Of a stretch of 54,942 nucleotides of DNA, positions 1-10,593 are shown in pieces. How positions within the stretch are numbered: the first letter of the stretch is position 1; the number at the start of each line of letters is the position of its first letter. The notes under the pieces were generated by a model. That model made no database searches. It was not told where the DNA came from and saw only the letters and a program-made list of their open reading frames with translations. The translations under genes and the position numbers were made by a program. Location: positions 1 to 54,942 of the forward strand of contig JAQWFH010000007.1 of assembly GCA_028704515.1 (NCBI GenBank). The letters run 5' to 3'. Source of the stretch: Eubacteriales bacterium. Lineage in GTDB: Bacteria; Bacillota; Clostridia; Peptostreptococcales; Anaerovoracaceae.

Positions 1-694
1 TTGTTTGAAAAAACGAGAATGCACTCACTTCAAATTCAAGACCCATTATTTTTTCCATATAATAATCTCTGCCGTATAAAACGCGCAGCTCGTCGCAATT
101 TACAGCATCCGCTATATTTTCATTTATTGTTTGGAGAACTCCCACTATTGAATTGTCAAGAGGCAGGGCTTTTAACGTCTCACAGTAGCCTTGCGCATCA
201 AACTCACCTTGTGAAGATGTAACTATATTTATCAAAAGCTCCTTTGTACGCTCCCCTTTCCTTACAATAAGGTTGCGCAGGAGACCATTGTGTGATTTTT
301 TATTATAAAAGGCGTAGCCTCTTTTCTTGCAAAATTGCAACGTTTCTCTTAAAACGATGTTGAAATCCTCATCGACAAGCTGACATTCATCAACAGTGAC
401 AATAGACATAAATCGGCCCTTTTGGTGCATACCTAGAGTCATTTCGCCATCCTTAACAAAGTCTCCAAACGTATACTCCATTTTATTTCTATACCTGTAA
501 ACATCCAGGGCCGGAGTAATAATATTATATGGTTGCATCGTAATGCTTTCAAGATTCTTTATTCCAGAAAGATCGACACCCTTTTCCTGCATTTGTTTCA
601 GTACTTCAATGCCCTTCAATGTAACCTGTTCTTCATACTCTATACCTTGATAAATACATCCCCCGCAGTTTTCCTTATGCTTGCAAATTTCCAT
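1..694 (-). CDS. 23S rRNA (uracil-5-)-methyltransferase RlmCD/RumA family, partial
   Basis: Only the first 231 codons lie in the window; the gene runs off the left edge, so the AdoMet-binding catalytic domain is not seen. The family makes 5-methyluridine in structured RNA with AdoMet. Residues 4, 10 and 13 (CKHKENCGGC) plus the Cys in VDECQLVDEDFN give the four-cysteine [4Fe-4S] site of the RumA branch. YRNKMEYTFG, LGMHQKGRF and FFQT at the edge are family motifs. No TRAM domain precedes the cysteines. The ATG at 694 follows a GGAGGG ribosome site. The gene lies 72 bp downstream of tgt on the same strand. The exact RNA target cannot be told from this fragment. Confidence 0.85.
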   Translation of the reverse strand, partial: MEICKHKENCGGCIYQGIEYEEQVTLKGIEVLKQMQEKGVDLSGIKNLESITMQPYNIITPALDVYRYRNKMEYTFGDFVKDGEMTLGMHQKGRFMSIVTVDECQLVDEDFNIVLRETLQFCKKRGYAFYNKKSHNGLLRNLIVRKGERTKELLINIVTSSQGEFDAQGYCETLKALPLDNSIVGVLQTINENIADAVNCDELRVLYGRDYYMEKIMGLEFEVSAFSFFQT

Positions 695-766
695 TTTCCC
701 TCCGATTGCTTTGCTTTTACTTGATCGAAATGCCTATTTCCCGAGACCTCGTCCCAGATTGATACA

Positions 767-1915
<1,149 letters not shown>

Positions 1916-1967
1916 TCAATTTACATTTTTTAGAGTAATCAATCATACATTTCCTTTCTTATTTCTT

Positions 1968-3011
1968 CTATATTATTAACATTGCATCCCCATAGCTAAA
2001 AAAACGATATTTTTCATCGATTGCGATGCTGTACGCCTTCAATATATCTTCCTTGTTATATAATGCGGAAATAAGCATCAAAAGCGTTGATTTCGGCAAA
2101 TGGAAGTTTGTAATGAGGCTATCCAATATTTTAAATTCATATCCTGGATATATGAAAATGCCGGTGCTTCCAAAGCCCGGTTTTACTCGAAAATCGTCTT
2201 CATACGGTTCTGCTGCAGATTCTATGGTCCTACAAGATGTTGTTCCCACACATATTATTCTACCGCCTGTACTCTTTGTTTCATTTATAATTTGAGCTGA
2301 CTCGCTGGTTATTTCATATTCCTCGAAGTGCATTGTATGTTCTTCGATAATGTCGCACTTTACAGGTCTGAACGTTCCTATTCCTACATGAAGAGTGACT
2401 TCGGCAATTTTCACGCCTTTTTTCTTTGCTTTTTCTAAAAGCTCTTCGGTAAAATGTAGTCCGGCCGTAGGTGCTGCGACGGAACCGTCAATTAGAGAAT
2501 ATACAGTCTGATATCTATCTTTGTCTTTTTGTGTGCTTTCGCGCTTAATATATGGCGGTAAAGGCATCTTCCCTATTTCTTCAAGGCGTTCAAAAAATAT
2601 ACCCTCGTATTCAAAACGTACGATTCTCGTGCCTTCGTCTCCATACCCTTCGACTACGGCTTGAAAAAGCTTGTCCTCCGAAAATGAAATTACATCGCCT
2701 TCTTTTACTCGCTTTCCAGGACGCACCATAGTTTCCCAGCGTCCGTCGGGAAGCGTTTTTATCAGAAGGAATTCGACTTTGGCGCCGGTTTCCTTTTTCA
2801 TACCAAAAAGCCTTGCCGGGATAACCTTTGAATTATTCAGAACAAGGCAATCACCTTCCTGCAGATACTCTATAATATCGTAAAAATGTTTATGTTCAAT
2901 GAGCCCCGATGCGCGGTGCAACACCATAAGTCTCGATAAATCGCGTTTGCCAGCCGGCTCTTGTGCAATCAATGCCTCGGGCAAATTATAGTCGAACTCG
3001 GTTATATGCAT
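1968..3011 (-). CDS. queA: S-adenosylmethionine:tRNA ribosyltransferase-isomerase
   Basis: QueA transfers and isomerises the ribosyl part of AdoMet onto preQ1-34 of tRNA, giving epoxyqueuosine. At 347 residues it has the usual length. The N-terminus ([19 protein letters not shown]), the [13 protein letters not shown] block, [16 protein letters not shown] and the C-terminal [17 protein letters not shown] are hallmark motifs. The ATG has an AGGAG site 10 nt upstream. It sits directly upstream of tgt and 13 bp after the SpoIID-like gene. The ruv-queA-tgt order is common in Firmicutes and implies one long transcript. Confidence 0.97.
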   Translation of the reverse strand: MHITEFDYNLPEALIAQEPAGKRDLSRLMVLHRASGLIEHKHFYDIIEYLQEGDCLVLNNSKVIPARLFGMKKETGAKVEFLLIKTLPDGRWETMVRPGKRVKEGDVISFSEDKLFQAVVEGYGDEGTRIVRFEYEGIFFERLEEIGKMPLPPYIKRESTQKDKDRYQTVYSLIDGSVAAPTAGLHFTEELLEKAKKKGVKIAEVTLHVGIGTFRPVKCDIIEEHTMHFEEYEITSESAQIINETKSTGGRIICVGTTSCRTIESAAEPYEDDFRVKPGFGSTGIFIYPGYEFKILDSLITNFHLPKSTLLMLISALYNKEDILKAYSIAIDEKYRFFSYGDAMLII

Positions 3012-3024
3012 ATTTTTAAAACTC

Positions 3025-4437
3025 CTATCTGATTTCTATACCCGTATAATAATACTTCAGGATATCATCAAATGTAAAGCCCTGTTTTGCCATTTCTATA
3101 GCGCTGTCCTGAGGCATTCCCACACCATGTCCAAATCCCAGGCCGTTTATAACAAGCGATCCTCCTGTTACAACTTCTGAATTACCTGGGTTTGTTGGCT
3201 CGGGTAATTGCTGTGCTTCGCCTTCTGATATTTTTACTTTTAACGTTCCATTGCTTGCGTAAGCACTGGTACTTTTTAATTGAACCGAATTATTATTGCT
3301 ACCGACTACGTAAATATTTTTGGAAATTTGTTGATTATTATTCCCGTTATATACAAAAGTACCGTCCAATGCGTTATCGTTCCCTCCATTTGTTCGTGTC
3401 TCGGCGTTTTCGATTTCAGCGCCGCCAAATGTAAACATCGTGGATTTTACAAGTCCGCCTCCAAAGAATGTACGAACGCTTTCCTTCACAAGTGTAGCCG
3501 TCCCCTCAGTCCCTTCGAATTTAACTTCAGAGACAGCTCCGGCCGAGTTTCTTGCCTTTATCATTACTTGCTTCAATTCGCCGACAGGCTTTCGTGCGTT
3601 ATCGAGCATATTCTCAAGCTCGACAAATGAAAAAGAAGTCGTCCATGGATATTTTGGAGAATACTTATCGGGCACTCCCTTGAGATACGGAACATTTCCG
3701 CCCCATACGTCACTGCTGCTTTGAGTGTGTCCGCCGCTATTTTTAGAATAATATCCGCATACGACTTTGCCCTCAGAATACATCAGAAGCCCAGCCGTCT
3801 CGTCAATAGCTTCGGTCGTCTCTTTGTATTCATCACTGTAGCCTTTGTAAACTTGGCAGTGCGTTCCCACACATACATCAAATCCATTGCTTGAATGTCT
3901 TCCAGCGTTTGTGAGAGCGAAGCTTCTTGCCGTTACCGCCTGAGCCTTAAGTGCCTCTTTTGGATGCGCGTGATTCATCTCACCGTTAAGCACGCCATAT
4001 ACATATTGCTCGACGTCTAAGATATTTATTGCGTTTATCGTATTATCTCCGTTTTGGGTAAAACAGAGACCGCCTCTGTATACGCTACCGTCTATATTTA
4101 TAACACCATCGTCCTCATACCTTGCGGGTAATAAAACGTACCCGTCTAAATCCGCAAAAATATCAGCACCATCCGGCGTTTGCAATTTTATTTCTGTATC
4201 AGAGTAATTTACGACTGCCTTATCATAGTCGAATATTTGCTCAATCTCTTCAAACTCCGTTCCGTTTGATTTTGCTACATAAAATCCGCCATCTGCCATG
4301 ACTGTATATGAGAGCTTTGCTGCGTTTGCATATTTTAGCCCGACCTTTATATGTGTAGCTTCGCTGGCAAACGCTACTGGCGCTGCAAATATGAATAAAA
4401 TCATTATTAGAACGGTTGTCATTATCGTTTTCTTCAT
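3025..4437 (-). CDS. SpoIID/LytB-domain protein, secreted
   Basis: The 470-residue product begins with a signal peptide (MKKTIMTTV, then a hydrophobic run ending AFASEA near residue 25). The central part matches the SpoIID/LytB domain: [40 protein letters not shown], and the C-terminal [13 protein letters not shown] and DILKYYYTG. SpoIID is the lytic transglycosylase that acts on peptidoglycan during engulfment; LytB relatives stimulate autolysins. The ATG at 4437 has an AGAGGAAGT site and lies 13 nt after the ruvB stop. About 100 residues near 330-430 are rich in Asn and Gly and look like a linker or insert. This may be a vegetative or sporulation paralogue rather than SpoIID itself. Confidence 0.85.
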   Translation of the reverse strand: MKKTIMTTVLIMILFIFAAPVAFASEATHIKVGLKYANAAKLSYTVMADGGFYVAKSNGTEFEEIEQIFDYDKAVVNYSDTEIKLQTPDGADIFADLDGYVLLPARYEDDGVINIDGSVYRGGLCFTQNGDNTINAINILDVEQYVYGVLNGEMNHAHPKEALKAQAVTARSFALTNAGRHSSNGFDVCVGTHCQVYKGYSDEYKETTEAIDETAGLLMYSEGKVVCGYYSKNSGGHTQSSSDVWGGNVPYLKGVPDKYSPKYPWTTSFSFVELENMLDNARKPVGELKQVMIKARNSAGAVSEVKFEGTEGTATLVKESVRTFFGGGLVKSTMFTFGGAEIENAETRTNGGNDNALDGTFVYNGNNNQQISKNIYVVGSNNNSVQLKSTSAYASNGTLKVKISEGEAQQLPEPTNPGNSEVVTGGSLVINGLGFGHGVGMPQDSAIEMAKQGFTFDDILKYYYTGIEIR

Positions 4438-4450
4438 TGTACTTCCTCTC

Positions 4451-5482
4451 TCAATCCTCAATCGTAATCTGCTTATCTTCCATTAAGTTGATGAGTCCCA
4501 GATGCTTATAGGCCATCTCTGAGACCATTCTGCCCTTTTGCGTCCTGTGAAGTAGGCCGGCTTGTATGAGATAAGGCTCATAAGCATCCTCAATTGTAAT
4601 CCGCTCTTCGCCTATAGCCGCTGCAATTGTATCAATTCCAACAGGCCCCCCATTAAATCGTTCTATTATTACGCGAAGTATGTCTCTATCAAGGCTTTCA
4701 AGTCCCAAGTCATCCACGCCCATAGCATCGAATGCCATCTGTGCCAACTCCGGAGTTATCGTCCCGTCACCCTTTATCTGGCTGAAATCCCTTACTCTTT
4801 TTAAGATTCTGTTTGCCACTCGAGGTGTTCCTCTCGATCTCATGGCCATATTTCTGAGTGAATCCTCATCGGCACTTACATTTAATATGCTTGCGGAACG
4901 CTTTATTATTTTAATTAATTCATCAGTATTGTAAAGTTCAAACTTGCTTATCACGCCAAAGCGATCCCTGAGCGGAGCGGAAAGGCTTCCCGCTCTAGTC
5001 GTGGCTCCTATCAACGTAAATTTTGCTAAATCAAGCCTTATAGACCTTGCTGAAGGGCCTTTCCCGATAATTATATCCAAGGCGTAATCTTCCATTGCGG
5101 AGTAGAGAACTTCTTCTACCGAACGATTCAGTCTGTGTATTTCATCTATAAAAAGTACATCGTTTTCGTTGAGATTTGTGAGAATCGCCGCCAAATCTCC
5201 GGTTCTTCCTATTGCAGGTCCTGAGGTGATCCTGATATCAACGCCCAGCTCACTTGCGATGATTCCTGCAAGTGTTGTTTTGCCGAGCCCCGGAGGCCCA
5301 TAAAACAGGACATGGTCCAAGGGTTCTCCTCTTAATTTTGCTGCCTCTATAAATATTTTTAGATTATCCGTGATCATTTTTTGCCCAATATAATTTGAAA
5401 GGGCATGAGGTCTCAAGGATGTTTCTGCTGTTTCTTCACCGGCTCCGACCTCAGGTGCGGTAATCTTTTCCTTGTAATTCAT
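4451..5482 (-). CDS. ruvB: Holliday junction branch migration DNA helicase RuvB
   Basis: RuvB is the hexameric AAA+ motor that drives Holliday junction migration with RuvA. Its 343 residues carry Walker A ([10 protein letters not shown], 61-70), Walker B (FIDEIHRL, 111-118), the sensor GATTRAG (159-165), an arginine-finger region and a C-terminal winged helix with the [17 protein letters not shown] signature. The start has AGAGGAAG 5 nt upstream. It follows ruvA by 26 bp and completes ruvCAB. Confidence 0.98.
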   Translation of the reverse strand: MNYKEKITAPEVGAGEETAETSLRPHALSNYIGQKMITDNLKIFIEAAKLRGEPLDHVLFYGPPGLGKTTLAGIIASELGVDIRITSGPAIGRTGDLAAILTNLNENDVLFIDEIHRLNRSVEEVLYSAMEDYALDIIIGKGPSARSIRLDLAKFTLIGATTRAGSLSAPLRDRFGVISKFELYNTDELIKIIKRSASILNVSADEDSLRNMAMRSRGTPRVANRILKRVRDFSQIKGDGTITPELAQMAFDAMGVDDLGLESLDRDILRVIIERFNGGPVGIDTIAAAIGEERITIEDAYEPYLIQAGLLHRTQKGRMVSEMAYKHLGLINLMEDKQITIED

Positions 5483-5508
5483 TTATCTTCCTCTTATATG
5501 AGCTTATA

Positions 5509-6114
5509 TTAAAATAATTTCTTTAGTGCCGCCTTTATATATTGCTCCGCAGTTAAATCACCGTCGGATACGAATGAAAGTGCTTCGACAGCCTCCAGCC
5601 TGCTGTAGCCAAGGGATAAAAGTGCGTTCAATGCGTCATTTCGTGCATCTTGTGCAATATTATCAAAAGCTGATGAAGCGTTTATAGTCTCCGCAGTTAT
5701 CTGATCTGCAACGGCGCCCATCTTATCCTTCAGCTCAAGCACTATTCGCTGAGCCGTCTTTTTGCCTATGCCGTTTGCCTTAGTAAGTAAGGCTGTGTCT
5801 TCAAACGCAATAGCCTTTCTTAATTCTGCCGGAGGCATTGCCGAAAGGAGCGCCATCCCGGCCTTTGCACCCACGCCGCTTACCGTTATCAGAAGGCGAA
5901 AAAGCTTAAGACCCTCTTTGTCTGAAAAACCGTACAAGCTCATGTCGTCCTCACGCACAGCCATATAGGTATATAATTTAACGCTTTCTTTTTCATTTAT
6001 TAAGTATACATTTGAATTGTCCGGCACAAATATTTCGTATCCTATACCGCCGTTATCCACTATTACACTGTTTTCCAATTTCTCAGATAATGTTCCTTTG
6101 ATAAAATGAATCAT
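5509..6114 (-). CDS. ruvA: Holliday junction branch migration protein RuvA
   Basis: RuvA binds the four-way junction as a tetramer and loads RuvB. The 201-residue product has the N-terminal OB fold (MIHFIKGTLSEK), two helix-hairpin-helix motifs (TVSGVGAKAGMALLS and KANGIGKKTAQRIVLELKDK) and a C-terminal RuvB-binding three-helix domain (LLSLGYSRLEAVEAL). The ATG at 6114 has a GAGGGG site; an in-frame TTG at 6126 lies within that site and is unlikely to be used. It follows ruvC by about 20 bp. Confidence 0.97.
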   Translation of the reverse strand: MIHFIKGTLSEKLENSVIVDNGGIGYEIFVPDNSNVYLINEKESVKLYTYMAVREDDMSLYGFSDKEGLKLFRLLITVSGVGAKAGMALLSAMPPAELRKAIAFEDTALLTKANGIGKKTAQRIVLELKDKMGAVADQITAETINASSAFDNIAQDARNDALNALLSLGYSRLEAVEALSFVSDGDLTAEQYIKAALKKLF

Positions 6115-6135
6115 ATTTCCCCTCAAATTTTTCTT

Positions 6136-6633
6136 TTATTTGATATTGAGCAGCCGATTTCTACTGCCTGCCGAGTGCCCATGGCATATTGCCGCAGCAA
6201 GTGCATCCGCCGTATCATCCGGCTTTGGAATTGCGGATAGCCCAAGGATTGTCTTTACCATTACCTGCACCTGTCTTTTCTCTGCTCTGCCGTACCCCAC
6301 AAGTGCCTGTTTAATCTGAAGCGGAGTGTATTCGTATATGGGGATTCCTGCATTTACACACGCCAAAATTGCCACCCCTCTAGCCTGACTCACCAAAATG
6401 GCCGTTTTGGAGTTCGTATTGAAGAAAAGCTCTTCAATCGATGCGGCTTCGGGTGCGCATTCGTTTATTATCTTAACAAGCGTATTGTATATTATCTTAA
6501 GCCTTTCGGGCATATCCATATTTGGGTATGTAATAATAGAGTCGTACGCAACAGGCGAAAATGAATTCCCCCTTAAATCTACTACGCCCCATCCCATGCA
6601 CGCATATCCCGGATCTATACCTATAATTTTCAT
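6136..6633 (-). CDS. ruvC: Crossover junction endodeoxyribonuclease RuvC
   Basis: RuvC is the dimeric, metal-dependent resolvase that cuts Holliday junctions. The 165-residue protein keeps the RNase H-like catalytic carboxylates: Asp in IGIDPG near the N-terminus, Glu in SIEELFFNTNSKTA, and two Asp in KPDDTADALAAAICH. The ATG at 6633 is favoured by AAGGTGG at correct spacing; an in-frame GTG three codons upstream overlaps that site. It is the first gene of the ruvCAB-spoIID-queA-tgt series and is divergent from argR. Confidence 0.97.
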   Translation of the reverse strand: MKIIGIDPGYACMGWGVVDLRGNSFSPVAYDSIITYPNMDMPERLKIIYNTLVKIINECAPEAASIEELFFNTNSKTAILVSQARGVAILACVNAGIPIYEYTPLQIKQALVGYGRAEKRQVQVMVKTILGLSAIPKPDDTADALAAAICHGHSAGSRNRLLNIK

Positions 6634-6734
6634 TAAAACCACCTTGACGATTAATCATGTATATATTAAAATTATTGTAACACATGAACATATGTTTGTC
6701 TATATGAAATTGCCGCCTCGCAGTGCCAAAACGC

Positions 6735-6780
6735 TTTACTAATTGAATATTTATGTTATAATTGTGGAATAAATATTAGA
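6735..6780 (+). promoter_or_regulatory. argR promoter with two ARG-box-like sequences
   Basis: TTTACT (6735-6740) and TATAAT (6757-6762) are separated by 16 nt and fit a vegetative sigma-A promoter for argR. Two A/T-rich sequences resembling ARG half-site pairs overlap it: TTGAATATTTATG (about 6743-6755) and GGAATAAATATT (about 6766-6777). This would place ArgR on its own promoter. The site calls come from consensus matching by eye. Confidence 0.5.
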
Positions 6781-6807
6781 ATAATTCTTCTTTAAAGGAG
6801 GCTTCAA

Positions 6808-7263
6808 ATGAGATATTCAAGGCAAAATACTATACTTGATCTTATAAAAGAAAACGAGATTGAAACTCAAGAAAAGCTTGCAACAGCACTTAAGCAACGC
6901 GGTTTTGATGTAACGCAGGCCACTGTCTCAAGAGATATTAAAGAGCTACAGCTTATAAAAATTCTTTCTTCCACTGGAAAGTATAAATATGCAACAGGTC
7001 TTTCAAATGAAAATCCAATATCCGATAGGTTTACTAAGATTTTCAAAGACACCGTAAAATCTGTTGCCTTTGCGGGTAATATTGTCATAGTAAAAACGCT
7101 GTCGGGATGTGCGGCGGCCGCGGCGGAAGCGGTTGATACAACTACATTTCCTCATATCGTTGGTTCTATTGCGGGCGACAACACAGTTTTCATTGTAGTG
7201 GATGAATTTGAAAACTCACCTAAGCTCGTTGAGTTATTTAACGAAATGCTTGGAAAAAGATAA
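6808..7263 (+). CDS. argR: Arginine repressor ArgR
   Basis: This arginine-responsive regulator is a hexamer that represses arginine synthesis and activates catabolism. The 151-residue product has the N-terminal winged helix (RQNTILDLIKENEIETQEK, then ATVSRDIKELQLIK) and the C-terminal oligomerisation and arginine-binding domain, with a GSIAGDNTVFIV block containing the conserved GD.T pattern. An AAAGGAGG site precedes the ATG. It is followed 35 bp later by recN, the usual clostridial pairing. Confidence 0.97.
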   Translation: MRYSRQNTILDLIKENEIETQEKLATALKQRGFDVTQATVSRDIKELQLIKILSSTGKYKYATGLSNENPISDRFTKIFKDTVKSVAFAGNIVIVKTLSGCAAAAAEAVDTTTFPHIVGSIAGDNTVFIVVDEFENSPKLVELFNEMLGKR

Positions 7264-7298
7264 ATAAACACTTATCATAGCATTTAAGGAGGTTATAA

Positions 7299-8921
7299 AT
7301 GATCTCTCATATACTTATAAAAAACTTTGCAATCATTGAAAATGCCGAGTTTTCGCTGTATCCCGGTTTTAATGTGCTTACTGGTGAAACAGGCTCTGGT
7401 AAATCTATAGTTATTGAAGCAATCAGCCTCGCCCTTGGATCCAGAGCAGATTCTTCTATGGTTCGCACGGGACAAGACAAAGCAATTATCCAAATCGTGG
7501 GACATATTGATCAAGAAGAAATGATCATCAAGAGAGAAATCTCGGCTTCCGGGAAAAGCTTATGCAAGCTTAACGGCGAAATTGTTACTCTTGGCGAGCT
7601 TTCTTTGCGATGTAAACAACTCGCTGACATACACGGTCAATACGACCATCAATCACTTATAAATAACGACTACCACCTTTCACTTATTGATTCATATAAT
7701 TACAGAAAGCTCGACCCTCTCAAAGAAAAGGTGGCTTCCTTACATAGGAAATATTTATCATTGAAAAAGGAACTTTCCGCTATTCGTTTAGCTGATGCTG
7801 AGAGAATTAGAAAGCGAGATTTCTTAAAATTCGAATGTGACGAGATACTTAATGCTGATCCTATTAACGGCGAAGATGAACAGCTAAGCGAGCAGATTTC
7901 AATCATGCAAAACAGCGAAAAGATTTATAATTCCCTATCAGAATTATACGAAACTTCTTCAGAAAGTGATTCATCCGTAATGGACGCTCTTGGCTATTTG
8001 ATGCGAAAATCCGAAACAATATCAGATATGGGATCGAAATTCAAAGCTCTGAGCGATGAATTCTCCGACATATATTACCGATTTGAGGATTTATGCCATG
8101 ATATGCGGGAAATGAAAGATAACTCGATATTCTCACCAAATGAGCTTGATGAAGCCCTCTCGCGCATGGATTTACTTTCAACGTTAAAACGCAAATACGG
8201 CGGCTCTATCACTGACATCCTTCAATATAAAGAAAATGCACTGCAAGAGCTGTCTGATATAGAAAATATAGATGTACATACGGCAGACCTTGAAAAAGAT
8301 CTCAATATGGTAACAACAGAGCTTAGCCTGCTTTCAGAACAATTGAGCGCGCTGCGTAAAAATGCCGCAATCGAATTATGCTCAAAAATAGAAAATGAGC
8401 TAAAGGAGCTAAGCTTCAACAATGCGGAGCTCGGTGTTGAATTTGGACGCATAAGTGAAGAGTTTTCTGAAAAAGGAATAGATACGGCCTGTTTCATTAT
8501 CAGTACTAATATTGGAGAGCCCAAAAAACACCTGTCAAAAATAGCTTCCGGCGGAGAAATGTCCAGAATAATGCTGGCATTCAAAAAAATCACTGCCGAT
8601 TACGACAACATCTCTACTCTAATATTCGATGAAATCGATGCGGGGATATCGGGAATTGCCGCCAGCATCGTAGGCAGAAAGCTTAAGGAAATATCAAAAA
8701 ACCATCAAATAATTTGCATTACTCACCTGCCTCAAATAGCGGCATATGGAGATAAAAATTATAAAATACTTAAAGAAGCCCACGCAGGATCAACCCGTAC
8801 ATATATCGCTCCTTTGGATGAGCAAGAAAAGATAAATGAAATCGCAAGATTGCTAGGCGGTGCTTCAGTAACGGAAACAATTTTAAAAAGCGCTTCAGAG
8901 CTGGTTTTAACTTCGGTATAA
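7299..8921 (+). CDS. recN: DNA repair protein RecN
   Basis: RecN is an SMC-like ATPase that gathers double-strand break ends. In 540 residues it shows Walker A (GETGSGKS, 29-36), a long central coiled-coil region, the signature LSKIASGGEMSRIMLAFK and Walker B TLIFDEIDAGISG, followed by the His switch region ICITHLPQIAA. It is slightly shorter than the common length of about 550-570. AAGGAGG precedes the ATG. Probably co-transcribed with argR; it ends before a strong terminator. Confidence 0.97.
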   Translation: MISHILIKNFAIIENAEFSLYPGFNVLTGETGSGKSIVIEAISLALGSRADSSMVRTGQDKAIIQIVGHIDQEEMIIKREISASGKSLCKLNGEIVTLGELSLRCKQLADIHGQYDHQSLINNDYHLSLIDSYNYRKLDPLKEKVASLHRKYLSLKKELSAIRLADAERIRKRDFLKFECDEILNADPINGEDEQLSEQISIMQNSEKIYNSLSELYETSSESDSSVMDALGYLMRKSETISDMGSKFKALSDEFSDIYYRFEDLCHDMREMKDNSIFSPNELDEALSRMDLLSTLKRKYGGSITDILQYKENALQELSDIENIDVHTADLEKDLNMVTTELSLLSEQLSALRKNAAIELCSKIENELKELSFNNAELGVEFGRISEEFSEKGIDTACFIISTNIGEPKKHLSKIASGGEMSRIMLAFKKITADYDNISTLIFDEIDAGISGIAASIVGRKLKEISKNHQIICITHLPQIAAYGDKNYKILKEAHAGSTRTYIAPLDEQEKINEIARLLGGASVTETILKSASELVLTSV

Positions 8922-8944
8922 TATAGCACTATACCAAAAAATAC

Positions 8945-8988
8945 AATATACGGGCACATGATTTTGCATGTACTCCGTATATTTTTTT
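8945..8988 (+). terminator. Terminator after recN, probably bidirectional
   Basis: A 9-bp stem (AATATACGG with CCGTATATT) encloses an inner ACATG/CATGT stem and ends in a run of T. On the minus strand it is also followed by a T-rich stretch, so it could end the convergent permease gene too. Confidence 0.85.
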
Positions 8989-9022
8989 ATCTCAAATCTC
9001 CCGGAAGATCTAAGTTATATAT

Positions 9023-10372
9023 CTATTGTGCCCTTATATCCTTTCTTGATGCATAATATCTTTTAACCACAGCATATATCGGCAGCCCCAGAAGCGTGAC
9101 AACAATACTTCCTAAAGACAGCATTCTCGCCGAAAATCCTGCCATAAATAATTGGCTTATAATAACGTATACACCGCTTATGATTGCTAAAAGCGGAATG
9201 AACGGATAAAGAGGCACCTTGTATTTACGTTCCAGTTCAGGATGCGTTTTCCGCAGCTTCATAACACATAGGAATGTAAGTGTGTAAAAAATCCAAGATG
9301 AGAATACCGCTAAATCTGTCAGCATATTAAACTGACCGCTTATAGAATATATGCATGCAATGAATCCAATCAGGATAATGGCATTACTTGGCACCTGATT
9401 TCTATTGAGTTTTTTCAAGGAATTACTCCCCGGCAATGTGTTTTGCACTCCCAGCAAATATGCTACTCGAGAACCTGACATCAAAAATCCGTTGGCTGCA
9501 CCGAATACAGAAATAATAATACCTATTGTAATCAAAAGACCGCCTACAGATCCGAATATTTCCATAGCAACCGCGGATGCCGGCGCAACCATATCCTTCA
9601 TCTCATCCGCCGGAAGTACCCAAAGATATGCTATATTAATTACAAAATAAACGGCCATAATGATAGATACACCCCCTACAATTGCAAGCGGAAGGTCTTT
9701 AGCCGGATTCTTCATTTCTCCGGCAATTGTACCTACGTTTGTCCAACCTTCGAAAGCAAACAATACTGCTAAAAGTGCGGATCCCAAAACAGCGCCTCCA
9801 TTAAGGCCTTCTGCTACCATAGGGGTAAATATAGGATTATCCCCACTTCCCAAAACAAATCCGAAGATCATTAAAAGGAATAAAGGTATTAGCTTACAAA
9901 TTGTGAATATAATCTGAATGCTACCACCAACATTGGATCCTAGGGTGTTCATTATTACCAGTAAGATGATTACACTCATTGCAATCGGTAATTGATATCT
10001 GTCACCTATAAATAACGCTAATTGTTGACCCACAACAACACCGTAGCCTGCCATGAATGCCGGGTAGAATATTACTGTTTGCATCCAACCTGCTAAAAAT
10101 CCGACTTTTTCATTGTAGACTTCTCCCAGATACGCTACCATGCCCCCTGTTTTGGGAATCAGAATAGCTACCTCCGCAAAAGTAAGTGCGGCGGCGACAC
10201 TTACAATACCGCCGATGACCCATGCCAACATTCCCATGCCCGGCGCACCGCCGGTCAACGTATATATAGCCTGCGGCTTAAAAAAAACCCCAGCACCTAT
10301 AACACAACCTACAACCATAGCGGTCGCTGTTGCGGCACCGAGATTTCTTTTCAACCCTTTCTCGTTTTCCAT
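9023..10372 (-). CDS. APC-superfamily amino acid permease
   Basis: This 449-residue integral membrane protein has about 12 predicted helices. The N-terminal MVVGCVIGAGVFFKP is the substrate-binding unwound-helix motif of APC transporters, and FAFEGWTNVGTIAGEMKNP is the second conserved block. Overall it resembles the LAT/SteT-like exchangers of Firmicutes. GGAGG precedes the ATG. It stands alone between two terminators, convergent with recN. Substrate cannot be assigned; serine/threonine or a branched or aromatic amino acid are possibilities. Confidence 0.9.
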   Translation of the reverse strand: MENEKGLKRNLGAATATAMVVGCVIGAGVFFKPQAIYTLTGGAPGMGMLAWVIGGIVSVAAALTFAEVAILIPKTGGMVAYLGEVYNEKVGFLAGWMQTVIFYPAFMAGYGVVVGQQLALFIGDRYQLPIAMSVIILLVIMNTLGSNVGGSIQIIFTICKLIPLFLLMIFGFVLGSGDNPIFTPMVAEGLNGGAVLGSALLAVLFAFEGWTNVGTIAGEMKNPAKDLPLAIVGGVSIIMAVYFVINIAYLWVLPADEMKDMVAPASAVAMEIFGSVGGLLITIGIIISVFGAANGFLMSGSRVAYLLGVQNTLPGSNSLKKLNRNQVPSNAIILIGFIACIYSISGQFNMLTDLAVFSSWIFYTLTFLCVMKLRKTHPELERKYKVPLYPFIPLLAIISGVYVIISQLFMAGFSARMLSLGSIVVTLLGLPIYAVVKRYYASRKDIRAQ

Positions 10373-10504
10373 TTTAAACTCCTCCGTTTATATATTTGAT
10401 ACATATGAATCCCTTAATTATTGATTTTATATATTCTTTACATATACATTTGTAATTATTTATAAAATTTTCTTATGTAATGAAATAAAACGGTTATGTA
10501 GGAC

Positions 10505-10550
10505 AAAAAATAGGCAGCACGTAGTGCGCCTTTTGCTCACTCCGTGCTGC
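10505..10550 (-). terminator. Terminator of the rarA-ispH operon
   Basis: GCAGCAC and GTGCTGC form a 7-bp stem, with a second AGTG/CACT pairing inside. On the minus strand it is followed by TATTTTTTG. It lies about 45 bp beyond the ispH-S1 stop codon. Confidence 0.85.
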
Positions 10551-10593
10551 TTTAATTAAAGAAGTGTATTAAACACTTTTTTGATTATTATTT

